6,868 bases of DNA from Chlamydiales bacterium (GTDB lineage Bacteria; Chlamydiota; Chlamydiia; Chlamydiales; Simkaniaceae). Shown piece by piece: positions 6,105 through 6,868 of the stretch. The notes under the pieces were generated by a model that was not told where the DNA came from, made no database searches, and worked only from the letters and a program-made list of their open reading frames with translations. The position numbers were made by a program, and so were the translations under genes. The stretch lies in contig JACKPO010000010.1 in NCBI GenBank assembly GCA_024233515.1, positions 1 through 6,868 on the forward strand, written 5' to 3'. How positions within the stretch are numbered: the stretch's first letter is position 1; every line of letters starts with the position of its first letter.

Positions 6105-6868
6105 ATGGCAACGCCAAAAGTATGTAATAGCCGTGTGTTTCAAGTGGTTCAAACAGAGAGCACTGATTCGAGATATCTAACATTCAAGGACGATGAAATC
6201 CAAAGTGGATGGGATCTTCTGAACCCTTATATTGAAGGAGGGCTTAGAGACATTCTCAAGGATGACCCTTATAAGATTGAAAATTCATTCCTACTCATGA
6301 AGCGAAGCAACGAGGGATACACCATTTTCCAAAATATCGGAGGCAATCCTAAATCAAGGGTCACAAAAGATGATGAACCCTTTGTCGAAGCCAATTGGAT
6401 CACCCCTCAACTGATTGCGACTGGGTATCCGATGATCGGGACGATGCGAGATAACTATTGGAAAATGATCGAAGGTCTCCAGAAAACGCATACTGTTTTT
6501 ATCGTCAATTTTATGAGTGATTCCGAAGCTCCGAAGTATGGGGGATGGTTTTTCCCTGATCAAGAGATGAAGGGGAAAAAGTATCTTGTTTCTGTTTTAG
6601 ACCATAAAGATCAGCCGATCTATTTTTACCATTACCCCTTTTGGATCGATCACGGAGAAGGAGACGCTCAAATTGTTGGGCGATTTGTCAAAGAAATTTA
6701 TACTGCAACTCATGCAGTCAAAAAACCTGTCGTTGTAATCAACTGCCGTGCAGGGGTCGGGAGAACTGGGACCTTTGCGAATCTCTTTGAAATCTATAAA
6801 AAAATTCAAGAAGCCAAAGAGCTTCGTAAAGAAGATTTTTCAATGGAAGGGTTGATTGCGCAGGTAAT
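6105..6868 (+). CDS. Classical protein tyrosine phosphatase, 3' end cut by the window edge
   Basis: The visible 254 codons encode most of a cysteine-dependent phosphotyrosine phosphatase with the classical (PTP1B/YopH-type) layout. SRV followed by FVEANWI (93-99) corresponds to the SRV...YINAxxI block. QLIATGYP (102-109) and NYWKMI (117-122) match the family's IATQGP and DFWRM segments, and KYGGWFFP (144-151) matches KCxxYWP. WIDHG (180-184) stands for the mobile WPD loop and supplies the general acid Asp182. The P-loop is CRAGVGRTG (214-222), with nucleophile Cys214 and phosphate-binding Arg220. The 32-residue gap from acid to nucleophile resembles PTP1B (Asp181-Cys215). The end (GLIAQV) fits the helix before the Q-loop, so perhaps 20-60 residues are missing. 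There is no signal peptide or membrane segment; the first 60 or so residues could hold an export signal or regulatory part. It is divergent from the secretion operon. The enzyme class is secure; a host-directed effector role is inference, and cytoplasmic regulation is the alternative. Confidence 0.92.
   Translation, partial: MATPKVCNSRVFQVVQTESTDSRYLTFKDDEIQSGWDLLNPYIEGGLRDILKDDPYKIENSFLLMKRSNEGYTIFQNIGGNPKSRVTKDDEPFVEANWITPQLIATGYPMIGTMRDNYWKMIEGLQKTHTVFIVNFMSDSEAPKYGGWFFPDQEMKGKKYLVSVLDHKDQPIYFYHYPFWIDHGEGDAQIVGRFVKEIYTATHAVKKPVVVINCRAGVGRTGTFANLFEIYKKIQEAKELRKEDFSMEGLIAQV

Noticed and set aside
6105..6868. Dual-specificity or low-molecular-weight phosphatase
   Set aside because: The upstream blocks (FVEANWI, IATGYP, NYWKMI, WID) match the classical tyrosine-specific fold, and the P-loop is near residue 214, not at the N-terminus as in the low-molecular-weight family.

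Overview
The window comes from a diderm (Gram-negative) bacterium. It carries an outer-membrane two-partner secretion (TPS, type Vb) pair, which needs a Sec system and an outer membrane. A nearby eukaryotic-style protein tyrosine phosphatase and an unrecognised protein with a paired hydrophobic segment suggest a host-associated or intracellular lifestyle. A member of the Chlamydiota (environmental or 'Chlamydia-like') would fit, but that is a guess from gene content; nothing here fixes the taxon.

Layout from left to right. (1) Positions 14-1144, + strand: a hypothetical protein of up to 376 residues with two or three hydrophobic segments near its N-terminus and a long hydrophilic remainder. 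Its frame is open to the left edge, so the true start may lie outside the window. (2) Positions 1148-2857, - strand: a TpsB/FhaC/ShlB-type outer-membrane transporter with signal peptide, POTRA region and 16-strand-type barrel with the VRGY motif. It converges on gene 1 with only 3 bp between the stop codons. (3) Positions 2854-5955, - strand: its partner TpsA, a 1033-residue filamentous-haemagglutinin-type exoprotein with a signal peptide, an N-terminal TPS domain, a beta-helical body containing about eight degenerate repeats with an 'A-x-I-G' core, and a distinct non-repetitive C-terminus. tpsA precedes tpsB, and they overlap by 4 nt (ATGA), so they are read as one translationally coupled operon. 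(4) Positions 5956-6104: a 149-bp AT-rich divergent intergenic region that must hold the promoters and 5' leaders of both flanking units. (5) Positions 6105 to the right edge, + strand: the first 254 codons of a classical cysteine-dependent tyrosine phosphatase, cut just before the expected Q-loop.

How the genes work together: TpsA is exported by Sec, recognised in the periplasm through its TPS domain by the TpsB POTRA domains, and threaded through the TpsB barrel to fold on the surface as a beta-helical adhesin-like fibre. The phosphatase has no Sec signal and is transcribed divergently. If it is a secreted effector it would act on phosphotyrosine in a host cell, but no export signal is visible and a housekeeping role is not excluded. 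No RNA genes, mobile elements, CRISPR arrays or convincing intrinsic terminators were seen.
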